DNA of 64,000 nucleotides, from the NCBI GenBank assembly GCA_015039465.1, contig MU130381.1, positions 467,807-531,806 of the forward strand. Reading direction: 5' to 3'. The notes beneath the pieces were generated by a model. The model was not told the DNA's origin and did not search any database. It was given only the letters and a program-made list of their open reading frames with translations. Positions 48,401-59,964 of the stretch are shown in pieces. The DNA comes from Phlegmacium glaucopus (lineage: Eukaryota > Basidiomycota > Agaricomycetes > Agaricales > Cortinariaceae). Position numbers and translations under genes: made by a program. The stretch's first letter is position 1; each line of letters begins with the position of its first letter.

Positions 48401-50470
48401 AACCGAAACGAGAACAACAGGGTTCCTGGAGGACAGGGTCATGGCTCTGGCTTCAATAATAACATGAACCAGCAGATGCAGAACTTCGATCCTGTTGTAC
48501 CTCTTCAAGCGTCAGAGAACCGATGGGATAGGAAAGCCCTTCAGGCCGACCAGGATTCAGCAGAGCTGGTTGAACGTAAAGTCAAAGGTCTACTTAACAA
48601 GCTTACCATGGAGAAATTCAGTTCCATCTCTGATCAAATTATCGCATGGGCTAACAAGTCCGAGAAGGAGAAGGATGGTCGTACACTCATCCAGGTTATC
48701 CGGCTTGTGTTCGAGAAAGCTACAGACGAGGCCACATGGTCAGAAATGTATGCGCGACTTTGCAGGAAGATGATGGAGCAGATTAGCACTAGTGTTCAAG
48801 ATGACGGTATCAAGAACAACGAGGGTAAACCCATCACTGGTGGTCAGCTCTTCCGAAAGTATCTTCTAAATCGGTGTCAAGAAGACTTCGAGCGTGGGTG
48901 GGTAGCAAAAGAGGCTACTGCTGCTGCTGCCGCCACCAAAGCATTGGAAGATGAAGCTGCCAAAGCTGCCAACGCTCAGACTAAAGAGGCCGGAACTGAA
49001 GAGATTGTGCTATACTCTGACGAGTACTACGCTGCTCAGAAGGCCAAACGACAAGGTCTCGGTCTCATCAAGTTCATCGGCGAACTTTTCAAGTTGCAGA
49101 TGCTTACGGAACGTATCATGCACGAGTGTGTAAAGAAGCTGCTTGGTAACGTTGATAACCCGGAAGAGGAGGAAATCGAGAGTCTTTGCAAGCTTCTTGC
49201 TACTGTCGGTAGCATGCTCGACACCCAGAAGGCTCGTGCCCATCTGGATGTTTACTTCTCCCGAATGAAGGAGCTCACAAAGAGCCCTAATGTTACTCCT
49301 CGAATGCAATATATGCTCCAGGTGCGTCACTGGTCCTATCTAGCTACATATCATCTAACTTTATACTATTTAGGACCTGCTCGAGCTCCGTGAACGTAAG
49401 TGGGTTGCACGTAATGCTGTTGCTGCCCCTACTACGATTGCACAAATTCACGAAACTGTACGCATGATTATTCGTGTTGATATCTCGAAATACTTAACAG
49501 AGTATAAATATAGGCTGCGAAAGAGAAAGCCGCTCAAGAGAAGGAGTCCTACCAACGATAGATCAGCATGTCTCGAGGTGGTTCACGTCGTGGTGGTGAC
49601 CGTGGTGACTTTTCTCAACAAACTGGCCCCGATGGTTGGGCAGTTGCTGGGAGCGGGTCTGGTCCTCCTCGCCCTCCTCCCAAAGCTGGTGACCTATCGA
49701 ACTTTGGGAAAATCAGCAAGGCCCAGCCTTTGACGTTTGGGCCGAGCAGTGTCTTTGCTGGAAAGAAGGGCGCCGAGAGCAAGCGAGAGGCAATCTCGCG
49801 AACAAATTCGAGCTCGAACATGTTCTCAATGCTTAGCAGTCAGGGAGCTGAGGCAAGTGATAAGGGTAAGTCCACATAATAAGATTGGTCATCTGCCTTT
49901 TTTTTGACACTGTTGTCAGACAAAGCTGTTACCGAACCCCCTCCACAAAGGAAACGTCTTGTTCTCCAACCCCGTTCCGTACCTGTGGAAACGACATCAA
50001 CTGCCGCCGAATCAGATAGCAGCCCCTCAGAGGAAGAACTTCAAGAAGCAAGCATCGAGATGACCGAGGAGATGGCCTTGAAGAAGATTAATGAGGACTT
50101 GAAAGAGTTCTTCTCTGTTCGCAATCTGGAGGAGGCTGAGGTCTACTTCAGCAGTCTACCTTCTCGACATCATCACCTTCTGGTTGACAAGTTTGTGTCG
50201 AGTGCCGTTGAATCCAAGGAAGATGACGCGAAACTTGTGTCGCAATTATTTGCCATTGCCGTCTCGAAGGAACTTTGCTCTGCTGCCTCGTTTGAGCAAG
50301 GTCTATCACCTGTCGCTGAAATCATCGATGACATTGCTATAGACGCACCGAAAGCACTCCAGTTGTTGGCAATAATGGTCAAAGGTGCTGATTTGGATCA
50401 GGAGCGACTTTCGAATTTAGCTTCGAAGTCAATAGACAGTGATAAATTTCTTGCTCTCCTCCTACAGTAG
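45472..50470 (+). CDS. Translation initiation factor eIF4G
   Basis: Scaffold of the cap-binding complex, joining eIF4E, eIF4A and PABP. Exons: 45472-45709, 45774-46474, 46525-47918, 47968-49321, 49374-49457, 49562-49865, 49920-50470 (1541 residues). The N-terminus is Pro/Ser/Gln-rich with a PAM-like KPKIDIKKMF and a YPWYNHMQ patch. Next comes a 200-residue Glu/Lys/Arg helix. The eIF4E site YDREFLL fits YxxxxLphi and is interrupted by an intron. RRASGAAP precedes the MIF4G domain (ELVERKVKGLLNKLTMEKF to DLLELRERKWVARNA). After a Gly/Arg linker the C-terminal MA3 domain runs from EEMALKKINEDLKEFF. Taking the usual 56-nt intron (49458-49513) instead would place an in-frame TAG at 49559-49561; using that TAG as acceptor removes 16 codons and keeps the frame. 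Confidence 0.92.
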
Positions 50471-50561
50471 TAACTTAAATTCGTAATTGCTTGTCTCAAC
50501 TGCATCTTTATCTTATCATTGGTCTTCCGCTCTGCTCACACATGTCTTTTCTTTTTCACTC

Positions 50562-50582
50562 ACTACTACTACTACTACTACT
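50562..50582. repeat. (CTA)n microsatellite in eIF4G 3' flank
   Basis: Seven units of ACT/CTA about 90 bp downstream of the eIF4G stop codon, probably in the 3' untranslated region. The rest of the 361-bp space to the Trk gene is T-rich, with nothing else recognised. Confidence 0.85.
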
Positions 50583-50831
50583 TCCTTTTAGTCTGTATTG
50601 TCCGCATACTTTTTTTCCTTCTCTTTGTTTATAGGATTTGTTCTTTTTTTCCTTCATGCTATGCATGAGATCAGTTTGGTAATAGATGCGAACTTTGGTC
50701 CAATACCATATATTGTTTACTCCACAAATATGAGATCTTTAAGTCGCCAAGTTTCATTTTTTTCCAACAGAGCACCCATCTCTTAGGTCAGTTATTGGGC
50801 AACGCCTCCCCATCGCTGAGTGTGCTTTGGC

Positions 50832-53800
50832 ATGCCTACATTCCGCATCAAGCATATTTTGGACTTGCGGAAGCACCTCAACTTTTACAGAATCCATATT
50901 CTGTTCTTGTAAGTTCCAGCTTCATAACCATTCATTCTCATCAAACGTCTAACGATAAATCAGTACTTTTACTCCCTTGATATTCTCAGCCATCTTTTAT
51001 GCAAGTAATGGCAAAGTCAAGATATCCTATATCGACTCGCTCTACAATTCTGTCAGCGCCATGACGGTTACTGGATTGGCCACAGTGAACTTGAGTTCTT
51101 TGACTCATTGGCAACAGACCATTCTCTTCTTGCAAATGTGTCTGGGCAGCCCAGTGAGTCCGATTCCTACACGTCTGATCAAATAGTCGATTGAGAGATT
51201 GCAAGGTCCTTGTTTCCTTGGTAATGGTTTTCATCCGCAGGTCAGACCTTTGTTCCTTCAACTGCATCACTTCACTTTATTGATCCCAATTCCAGATACT
51301 TTTTCGCCAAAAAATTCCAGCACATTCTCGAAACCGCTGCTGCAAAGAAGGCTGCAGGTCTCACCTTTCAACCTGCAGAAAATCACACAAAGTCGTTTCT
51401 CAAACGTTTAATGGTCTTCCTAACTGGCAAGCCAATGATAGCTGTGGACGCAGACGTCGTAGACGAAGATTTAAAAAAACGAAAAGGCAGATCAATACGG
51501 AGGCTTACACCACATATGATTCGACGCATGGACGAACCACCTAGGCCCATCAATCCCAGCGGTAATCCTAGTGATTGGGTTAGCGAACATCGCCCCCCTC
51601 CTGACTCTGAACGGCCAGAATCGCCCGAGGAGTTTCCATCCAATTCTCAGGACTGCCGTCGCAGTGTCTCACTTGACATCCAATCAGAAAAGTACGTGGC
51701 TAGGCTCATCGCCACTCTGTACAATACCCTGTTTAAAGTATCTGCAATTTATCAGCAAAGGTCGTAGACGTCTATCGGATCCTGGCCCAACCTTCCGTAC
51801 GCCTTGTACCATCCTCTGAGAAGTCAATACCATTCTAATCTCGTTGCAGCTCGCATACATCAGTCTGGAACAGAAATTGAAACTTCTACGAGTTATCTAA
51901 AGTCTTTTCCTCGAGTGCATACGGTGGAGTTCGCCCCTCCACCGAGACGTCATGCGGAACCCGTCATCATTAACGACCAGCTGGTCTACGAAGAAATTCG
52001 CAGTCGACGACCATCGGTAGCCGCATCGTCTATACACACGCGTGCCAATGGACGTACCCATGGGACACATCCTACCACGCACCTTCACCACAAGAGAATG
52101 AACCGGGATATGGGAGGATTCCCGATGCCTTGGTCCATTATTGGTTCTCTCTTTACCAAATTGTTTCCCGGTCTCAAAAGGAAAATTACGAGGACGGTTA
52201 CGATACCCGTGACGACGTCCTTGACGCCTGGTCACGAGAATAAGCCCGGGTCGAAACACGCGCCATACCTCTCATTCAAAGCTCGTGTGGGCCCGAATTC
52301 TACTTTCCATTTCCTGACGAGCGACCAGCTAGACGAAATTGGTGGCGTAGAATACCGAGCTCTAAATGCACTTCTTTGGATTGTTGCTGGAGTAAATTTG
52401 CTATCATTCACTACTCACTCTACGCTGACCATGTGCAGTACCACATCGGTATTCAGCTGGTCGCCTTCACCGTTATTGCACCGTATATGTCCATAAATCG
52501 ATGGAAGCCCATATTTCAGACACCAGTTCACCTTAACTCTACCTGGTAAGTTTAATGAGATAATTATATGAAACGAAGTGAATCTAATTTTGAATGACAA
52601 GGTTTTCGCTTTTTCAAGTTGTCTCAGCGTATACAAACACCGGCATGTCCTTGGTTGATCAGTCTATGATTCCGTTCCAGCAAGCATACCCTATGATTAT
52701 ATTCATGATATTGCTTATTCTGGCTGGAAACACCGCTTTTGTCAGTCTTTCCGCTGGCTTATTTCTTGTCCATCTTTCTTACTTTTTCTTTCATTCAGCC
52801 GATTTTGTAAGTAACGCAAGTTGCTTTGTTATTTCTTAGGCTCATCTATTCCTTCGCGAAAGCCTACGTTTCATGATGTGAGTATCTTCACAAACTTCAT
52901 TGCTTCCTCTTTCTCAATTCATTATGAGTCTAGATGGTGTATCAGCAAAGTCATTCGAAAGGCCTCGCGATTACAGGAGACATTACAATTCTTACTAGCG
53001 CACCCTCGACGGTGCTTCATATATCTCTTTCCATCTCATCAGACATGGTTTTTGCTCACGATTGTGCTGGGGTTCACGTAGGTTCCCTATCTCCCTTCTG
53101 CTTGCTTAGATAGGCTGAAAATTATTTACCTAGACTCATCGACTGGTTCTTCTTCTTGGTTCTCGATATCGACAATCCTGTGTTGGATCAGATTCCGGTA
53201 GGAGTTAGGGTTATAGATGGCTTACTTCAAGCCAGCTGTGTAAGGGCAGCTGGTTTTTCAGTCATACCTTTGTCCGCGCTTGCTCCTGCAGTCAAGTTCG
53301 TTCGCATTCTTTCATAATCTACAGCCTTAAATCTTTATTTTTTATAGGGTTCTCTACGTCGTGACGATGTATATCAGTGTCTGTACGTCTTGCGTTTCGT
53401 TCATAATTCTTCCCTATCTGACCCACTATATTTGCGCAGATCCGATTGCGATGAGGTTTGTTCAAGAACTAACATTGTCGGTATTCAAAATTTAACCTCT
53501 TTTTCAAAGCGTGCGCTCTACAAATGTATATGAGGAGCAATCTCTTGGTGTATTCCATGACGAGGAAGAGGAGGCCGAAGAAGGGTTCGAGATTTCTGGA
53601 CCTCGAATGAGTGTTTGGAGTCGATACCTTGCTATGCATGCTCGAAGGCAGCTAGCATTCGGCAAGTTTTCTATTTTATTTGGTGGATGACTCTTATACA
53701 TAACGATAGATATGTGGTGGTTGGCTTTGGCTCTGTTCTTCTCTTGTATCATTGAGGTGAGTAGTTTCTTGTCATCGTTCTCAAATGCCGAATGATTAAC

Positions 53801-54442
53801 ACTTGAACTTTTTAGAGGAGTAAACTTGAGAACCCTGATGATTTTGAATGGTTCAATATATTCTCAATCAGTTCGTTTGGGAACATCCTTAAGCGTCCTT
53901 TACTCATTATTGTGCTCAGTATTCGAATTGGTATCCGCCTACGGAACTGTTGGACTCAGCTTGGGAATTCCGGATGTTGGTCGCATTCAGTGTATTATTA
54001 TGTGTTGATTAATCGCTGACCTAGATTTCAGCAAAACTATTCTTTGTCTGGAGAATTTGCCCCTCTGACCAAGCTGATCTTCTGTCTCGTCATGATTCGA
54101 GGTCGGCATCGTGGTCTGCCTGCTGCGATCGATCGAGCTGTTATGCTCCCAGCCGAACTCCAGGAAACGGACGATTTGATTCGAGGGAATAAAAGACAAG
54201 CTTCTGCTGATGGGGACTGCAGAGATGCGCAGGTTACATCGGACGGAACGTCAACACCGCCATGTCGTCCGTTCCTACATTCTGAGACGATGAACAGTAG
54301 TAATCAGGCATCTCTGGTACATCAGAGATCTAGAACAACTTTGAGGCGATTCAGTGCGAGTAAAGAGGAACTATATGATGTTGCGGAGAATGGACAGGCT
54401 AGTGAGCATGACCGAGATGGGATCATAGGTCGGACAGCTTGA
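50832..54442 (+). CDS. TRK1: Trk-family potassium transporter
   Basis: Plasma-membrane K+ uptake protein. 18 exons: 50832-50908, 50964-51153, 51206-51240, 51296-51691, 51756-51796, 51850-52391, 52439-52545, 52602-52740, 52840-52877, 52934-53077, 53134-53295, 53348-53382, 53440-53455, 53510-53661, 53710-53756, 53816-53870, 53920-53975, 54032-54442; 880 residues. Selectivity loops: SAMTVTGLATVNLSSL (first), SAYTNTGMSLVDQSM (second), ASCVRAAGFSVIPLSAL (third), SAYGTVGLSLGIPDQNYSL (fourth), each with the family Gly. A long hydrophilic loop (residues about 110-370) between the first and second units is typical of fungal Trk. The C-terminus is a polar tail after GRHRGLPAAIDRAV. Exon 13 is 16 nt; intron 53662-53709 is GC-AG (GCAAGT). 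The intron 52741-52839 is unusually long (99 nt). Confidence 0.92.
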
Positions 54443-54776
54443 TGATCATACAATACATGGACTAGCGGCGAGTGGCGACCGCTATGCATGATATGTAAGT
54501 ACCGTATTAATTCTATACACAAGGCTATGTAATGGATTGTTAGGCGACGTTCACGTTAAGGTTCATTTCAAACCGCCGTTCCTCTGCCGGTGTAACATGT
54601 ATGCTCCGAACCCCTAACCTTAGTTATGAGGGTTATATAACATCTGGTGTATTTCACCCTTACGCCGATCTCTGTGATGGTCCCCTCCATCATTTTACTC
54701 CAACAACAGTAAAGATTTTTCATCCAACGGTAGCTGTCACTCATGTACTGATACAGCTACTCAGCAACTTCATTCG

Positions 54777-55011
54777 ATGCGTTCTGCATCTGCCTTTGTT
54801 TTGATGCCTTGCCTTGCCTACAGTGCTATCGCTGCTCCTGTATGGGTTTCTCTCTGAAACTTTACCCTTTTTGTGTTGACATTTGATTGTTTAGGTCCCC
54901 GGCAGTGGACAGAGCAAGTTATCTATACTTCCTCCTTCTCCCTCTCCTCTCCTCCCTCCCCTCTTCCTAAATTCGAGTATACAATCACAAACCCATCCAA
55001 TGACCACCTAG
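54777..55011 (+). CDS. Possible small secreted protein, 59 residues
   Basis: Exons 54777-54839 and 54895-55011. The first 20 residues (MRSASAFVLMPCLAYSAIAA) look like a signal peptide with cleavage after AIAA; the rest is short and Pro/Ser/Leu-rich. Against it, a second frame across 54900-55199 (segments PKFEYTITNPSNDHL and STTIKPPRFLKDLSRK) and another at 55215-55448 (NILSDDKCRTASFAAREHG) are also protein-like. The true gene in 54.7-55.5 kb may therefore be longer and differently spliced. No homologue recognised. Confidence 0.3.
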
Positions 55012-55592
55012 TACACCGTACCCCAGAACAGGATATCAAAGTCAATGCTTATAAACTAGCACCGCCCGACGTAACCAAAAAAATGGGACGTGACATGTCG
55101 ACTACCATCAAACCCCCTCGCTTTCTGAAGGACTTGAGTCGGAAAAGTAAGGGTGTTCCGGGAATTTCAACGCAACACGGGGATGGTAGATTTTCATAGC
55201 CATTTACTAAATCAGTGTATTATTTGTCTCAAAATGGAAATATTTTATCAGATGACAAGTGCCGGACGGCAAGCTTTGCTGCCCGAGAACATGGTGCCGA
55301 AACGACGAAGCCCGCGGAAATGCAAAACCTGCCGTGGTCCGCCAACCTTAGACATGTCAGTAGTCTTCAAGGCTGCAACAATCCTAGTTCTTTAACAGCC
55401 TCGTGGGTCCTTTCACCAAGAACGATGCCCTTTTGGGGCTTATCATAAGGATCTGTTCCGGTTTCTTAGCCTTGAGGTCGAGTCCATGCGTCATCCATGA
55501 GGCCAGATCGACTCCTTTATCCGCAGAATACAAAATCTAGGGAGAGAAAGCATCTTGTCCTCAGTTTTTCCCCCCTCCCTCGATTAGAAAAG

Positions 55593-56432
55593 ATGCCATA
55601 CGCTAGTACGGAAACCCAGTTCAGTGACTTCATCGGACGCGGACATGAGGTATACATCTCAAGATATTTATTCCACGCTTTCACGACGTTACAATATTAT
55701 TTCTTAAACAGATGTATCCGGTCGATGTCGATCTCTGTGATCTCATGCAAACGATGAAGCTGGACGCTTCTTGCGAGAAAGGAGTGAGTCTCTGTCATTT
55801 GCCTTACGGCTTCAACGACTCCTAACTCTCCCTTCCTTCTTGGAGATAGAATACCACCGACGATATACTTCTAGCCGTAGTTCCCTCCCCACCAAACGTC
55901 CAAGACGATCTCATGTCAGAATATCCGAACCTCAATGTAAGTGTGAAATCCTGATTTCGCGTTGATGGTTTGTGACTTACCATCCTCTAGTCCGACGTGG
56001 TGTTGAAATGCGCCGAGCTCCCACATTTAGACACGAGCCAAGAGCCATCTTACGGCTGCGCCTATCTACAATCAATCCGATCTCAGTTAGAGGAGTATCC
56101 CACTACCGGCGGGGAGTATCTCGATGCCATATTCACTCATCGAGAAATCCTCCATTCTTATCCCGCCGTGCATCGCGACTGCGCACGCGGCTTCAGTGAC
56201 CTAGCCTACCTACTTGAGAAGAGAGCGTGGCGATCAGACCGGGAGGCAGACACAGAAGCAGTGACGGCGTTCAGATATGAAGCATGGGTTACTGCCTCTT
56301 TTTTGTAAGTTCCTTCTCCACAATATGTTCTGTACTGGTAACTGATTGAATCACCAACTTGTGTGTTTTAGTTCTCCGCCTGAACGCAATGTCGCTCAGC
56401 CGACGTTTGTTTGTGTTATGCCGATGATGTAG
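55593..56432 (+). CDS. Unidentified protein, 196 residues
   Basis: Exons 55593-55649, 55712-55783, 55850-55936, 55991-56304, 56372-56432; introns 54-67 nt and the frame closes exactly. The product is acidic and soluble, with no signal peptide or membrane helix. Distinct segments are DVDLCDLMQTMKLDASCEKG, SDVVLKCAELPHLDTSQEPS, HREILHSYPAVHRDCARGFS and FSDLAYLLEKRAWRSDREAD. No domain is recognised; the pattern suggests a small helical basidiomycete-specific protein. Confidence in the model is good because five exons join at consensus sites, but function is unknown. Confidence 0.65.
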
Positions 56433-56731
56433 AACAGGCTCTGGCGAGGGACGATTTCTTTTTAGCAGGCCAAAAGCAAATCAGCCCTGATGTAATAACT
56501 AATGCCGACTTGATACTATTACCACACTAATTATTTATATCCTTTGCAGAGGTGAGATTTTCACAGAATGTTTATAACGCATATAAGTTGATGCGGAGCA
56601 CCAGGTTCTGACTTCTATGTAAGGTCTAGCGGGTTCCAAAATTAGGCCGTGCTGATGTCCTTGTGACAGCCGAGAGGTTCGACACCTTACGTTGTATTCG
56701 GATTAAGAATTCTCGCCTCTTCATTAGTGTA

Positions 56732-56738
56732 TATAAAT
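56732..56738 (+). promoter_or_regulatory. TATA box of membrane-protein copy 1
   Basis: TATAAAT 70-77 bp upstream of the copy 1 ATG. The bases around it (AAGTTGAACATGAAC) are shared with copies 2 and 3, so promoter and gene were duplicated together. Confidence 0.55.
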
Positions 56739-56808
56739 CGAAGTTGAACATGAACTTGCTTTGTCTGCAAGTCCCCTCAACACTGAATATACCCAACCTG
56801 AATATACC

Positions 56809-57900
56809 ATGGCAACACCATCGAGATTGGGTCAACAAAGAGTTTCTAAATTCGGTCCTCCTCTTCGATTGGCAGGTAACTTTCTTGGAATCCTTCTTCC
56901 TTGACGGAAACTTGACTTTCGTTGCTCAGGGGAAACCTCAAAGGCTAGAGGGGGTCCAAGAAATAATGTTGCCGTTGGGGGTCCACCGGCGACTAAGAGA
57001 CGTAAGTTTGAATCCGATTCTGAAAACAAGAGATTATGAGGGTCACCATCGTGCACAGTGACTCAGGAGGATCAGGATAAGGCAGACGAGGAAAACCAAC
57101 AGGAAGCCATTAACAGTCTCGTTCAGATATGGTTGGAAAGACTTCGGTTAATCAGTGTCATTGTAAGTAAATTCGTAGCGCTCTTGTCAATCTCCTCGAA
57201 ATATACAGACTTGCGAACTTGAACTCTTTTTATTCAGACAACATTCTTTGCCTCAACTGAATCAGGTTTACTTAGCCAAGCGGTTCCTTCTCCAACCCAA
57301 ATTCTGTCAAGAGTAGGTGAACTAGCGAATGTTTGCCTTATGGGCGCTTTAGTCGTTCATATTCATGCAGGTGGGTTCCTTTTGTCATTTTGGCCTTCCA
57401 AATGACGCTTAATATCTTTTGCAGCTGTTATATCTTTCCTCGGCGCATTCTTCCTCATCCGGTATAAACTCGAAGTTGCCGAAAAAGAAGAGAACGAAGC
57501 TGAAATGGAGATGATTAATTCACCGACATCTATCTCCTCGATTGAAAAAGGGAGGGATCCTGCCACCTCTCCTTACGCCGATGATCTGCAAAGAACAAAC
57601 TCAGGCCCGGACCAAATTATCTGGTCCACTGATCCCCACTTGGTGCAACTCGGTCCCTTCCAAAGACAACCTCCAACTGAACTATTAGCACGATGCCATT
57701 CTCTCTGTGTCCTTCTTGCTTCCCTTGGTTTCGTACTAGCCCTCATTGGCGCATTATCACTTGCGTGGGATCGACTACCGCTGACCGTTAGTATTTTTGC
57801 AACCGCTTCGATGGGGTTCTGTTTGATCGCTGTGATCTTGATACTTATCACCCCCTCAACCAAAACTTCACATATCTATTACAATCGTAAGACTCGTTAG
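56809..57900 (+). CDS. Tandem membrane-protein family, copy 1
   Basis: Exons 56809-56875, 56930-57001, 57059-57162, 57238-57370, 57425-57900; 283 residues. The soluble N-terminus (about 75 residues) is Gly/Arg/Gln-rich and ends in an acidic helix. Then come four predicted membrane segments: ISVITTFFASTESGLL, an ANVCLMGALVVHIHAAVISF region continuing into FLGAFFLIRY, and, after a polar loop of about 75 residues, SLCVLLASLGFVLALIGAL and SIFATASMGFCLIAVILILI. A conserved linker reads ELLARCHSLC. This matches a large group of uncharacterised basidiomycete membrane proteins; no transport or enzymatic motif. Copies 2 and 3 downstream have the same five-exon structure, copy 1 being the most diverged. 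Confidence 0.75.
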
Positions 57901-58716
57901 AAACCCCCCTTCGGTTACTTACTTGGCTGCCAAGTCCGAGAGTCCTTTACAAGTTGAATGTAGTTAATGTACTTGCTATGATGACAAATGACTACCCCCT
58001 AGAAAGGATCATATTTTTGGTTTTGCGTGTTCGGCGGAGGTGGTTAGCACCAGATAGAGAGTGCAGCTAAAGTTTGTTGATGAGTCGATCGGTAATGTGA
58101 TGAATGATGAATCAGTTTGCGGTTCCGAAGTTACGTGATGAGTGGAGAAGAATATCCCTAAATACAGTCCTCCACTGGTTGCAACGCTAGTAACATCCAA
58201 TATCTTCTCCAGAGGCTGGATTGGCTAGGGGTAAGCCCAGAGCATAGTCCAGAGCTAAAAGAAAAAAACAGGATTGTCGTGGCCATCGTAGCGTAGCAGC
58301 TTAGAGTCTAGTCATAGCGGTGGTTCCAAGATGCCAATCATGCTCTCGTAAGTAGAAGACCATATCGCTAGAAGACAAAATATTTCATCATGGTGATAGG
58401 AAGTGATAGGAAGAACAAATTATGGTCACGGTCCTGATCAGACCATAAACATTATGTAAACAATCATTGGTAGTACTACTAGTACAACCCCTCTGGGCCT
58501 CATAACATATACTCTGATAACCCATATATCCCATAACTCGAGACGTCTACCGAGTTGGTTCGCGGGAGTTGCATAACCCATAGATCGCGCAATAACCCAA
58601 ACCCATAGGTTCTGACCATATTATACCATAATTAGACGTAGAGTTCACCGCAGTGATCATCGATCATCATAGATACACGCACAACAACAGATAACAACCC
58701 AAAAGTGTATACTTCT

Positions 58717-58851
58717 ATGGCTCCTAAACCCATTGCAACACGTGAGAACATCGAGATCAACGGCGGAGACGATGTCGACGAGGATATTCCCATAAAGCCT
58801 CGTCCAACCCGGCGTGACGATCTCAAAGGCAGTACCATCGGACCTCGGTAG
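58717..58851 (+). other. Short coding-like ORF, 44 codons
   Basis: ATG 58717 to TAG 58849-58851. The frame is strongly polar (segments NIEINGGDDVDEDIPI and KPRPTRRDDLKG) and ends at a potential donor CTCG|GTAGAT, as if it were the first exon of a gene whose remainder is lost. The surrounding 58.0-59.0 kb is otherwise non-coding, with several copies of ATAACCCATA. Confidence 0.25.
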
Positions 58852-59114
58852 ATACATTTATGACTCAAACGCATCTCACGCAAATCCGAAGTATTTTTGG
58901 GCTCATTCAATAGGCAATTCTGCCTCGAAGAGACCAGGAGTATGAGAAACTGTTGTAGCTGACTTCTTTCAGATTATAGACGGTACTACAAAGTCCACAA
59001 CCTAACATAATTTAGCATGAGTACATAGTACTTTTTTTCCCTGTGATTTTTTACGATTTTACACTGATTTTTTGAGTCGATTTTTAGCATACCTCACCCA
59101 TAACTCCTCATGAG

Positions 59115-59159
59115 TCATAACCTATACCCTGGGCCGCCCACAGAGGGTATGGGTTATGA
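59115..59159. repeat. 16-bp inverted repeat (hairpin) in unit A
   Basis: Arms 59115-59130 and 59144-59159 (TCATAACC...ACCCT against AGGGT...TTATGA) pair with one mismatch around a 13-nt loop. The counterpart in unit B pairs perfectly. Confidence 0.8.
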
Positions 59160-59964
59160 GAAGTATGACTGTAAACATAAACCCGACCTTAGGGCCCTTT
59201 TTTTGTTGGCGTCAGCGATCCAGTCGTCATACAACTTGAAGTGCTTGTCTAAGCGGAAGATCTGACCACCGTCGACACAAATTGTTTTCTGTGGGCCCGT
59301 TTTATTTTTAAAACGCCTGTAAAGAGCTATCTGGTCACTTTCCTACAAATTCGAAGCTTTGACGACCGTAAATTGAGACTTCCCGGCGCGCCACACTGCC
59401 ATTTGCCTAATCGGGTATTTGCTTCATCCACAAAACAACATGACTCTGAGCTCTACTTCCCTAGGAACTTGATGTTTGATATTACAATGCTGGTACCTAC
59501 TCAGGGTGGGTTGTTTATAATATTCATATCCGTCATGGTGCCCGCTTCCGACCTTGCGATGAGAACGGTATTTCTTCAGTGCATTATTAGTCTGCATATT
59601 AGCCCAATCGGGGTCATTTCGATTGTCTAGACCATCAATAAAACGTTTTTCTGGCCTTGACTTTACATGTTTTGTCCCGGTGTTTTCTTTTTTTTTCAGA
59701 GGCATTCCAGACTGTTGTCTGGGAAGTTGGTAGCTTCAAAATGCACAAGGAAAAGATTTGGATCGTGATTATGTAATCGCATGGCTATGTTGAGTACTTA
59801 AACTTTACAAGGTGCTAGTGACTGCATTTTGATGCCTACTCTTTCACTTCAGTACTGTAGGAGCCTGCATTCGCTCATGATTATCATACGGAACTTGATA
59901 AACGCCTTGGTACCAAGACTGTGGGCCACGGTCCTGTGGATCTGATACTGTGGTGCCCTGGTAC

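Noticed and set aside
51556..51819. Apparent frameshift in the Trk gene where TTCCGTACGCC runs into a stop
   Set aside because: Explained by a normal 53-nt intron (51797-51849) with a good acceptor; the frame is intact.
52799..52806. An 8-nt exon CCGATTTT in the Trk gene
   Set aside because: It would need a 33-nt second intron and shifts the frame; the single 99-nt intron keeps an 880-residue frame. Kept only as a finding.
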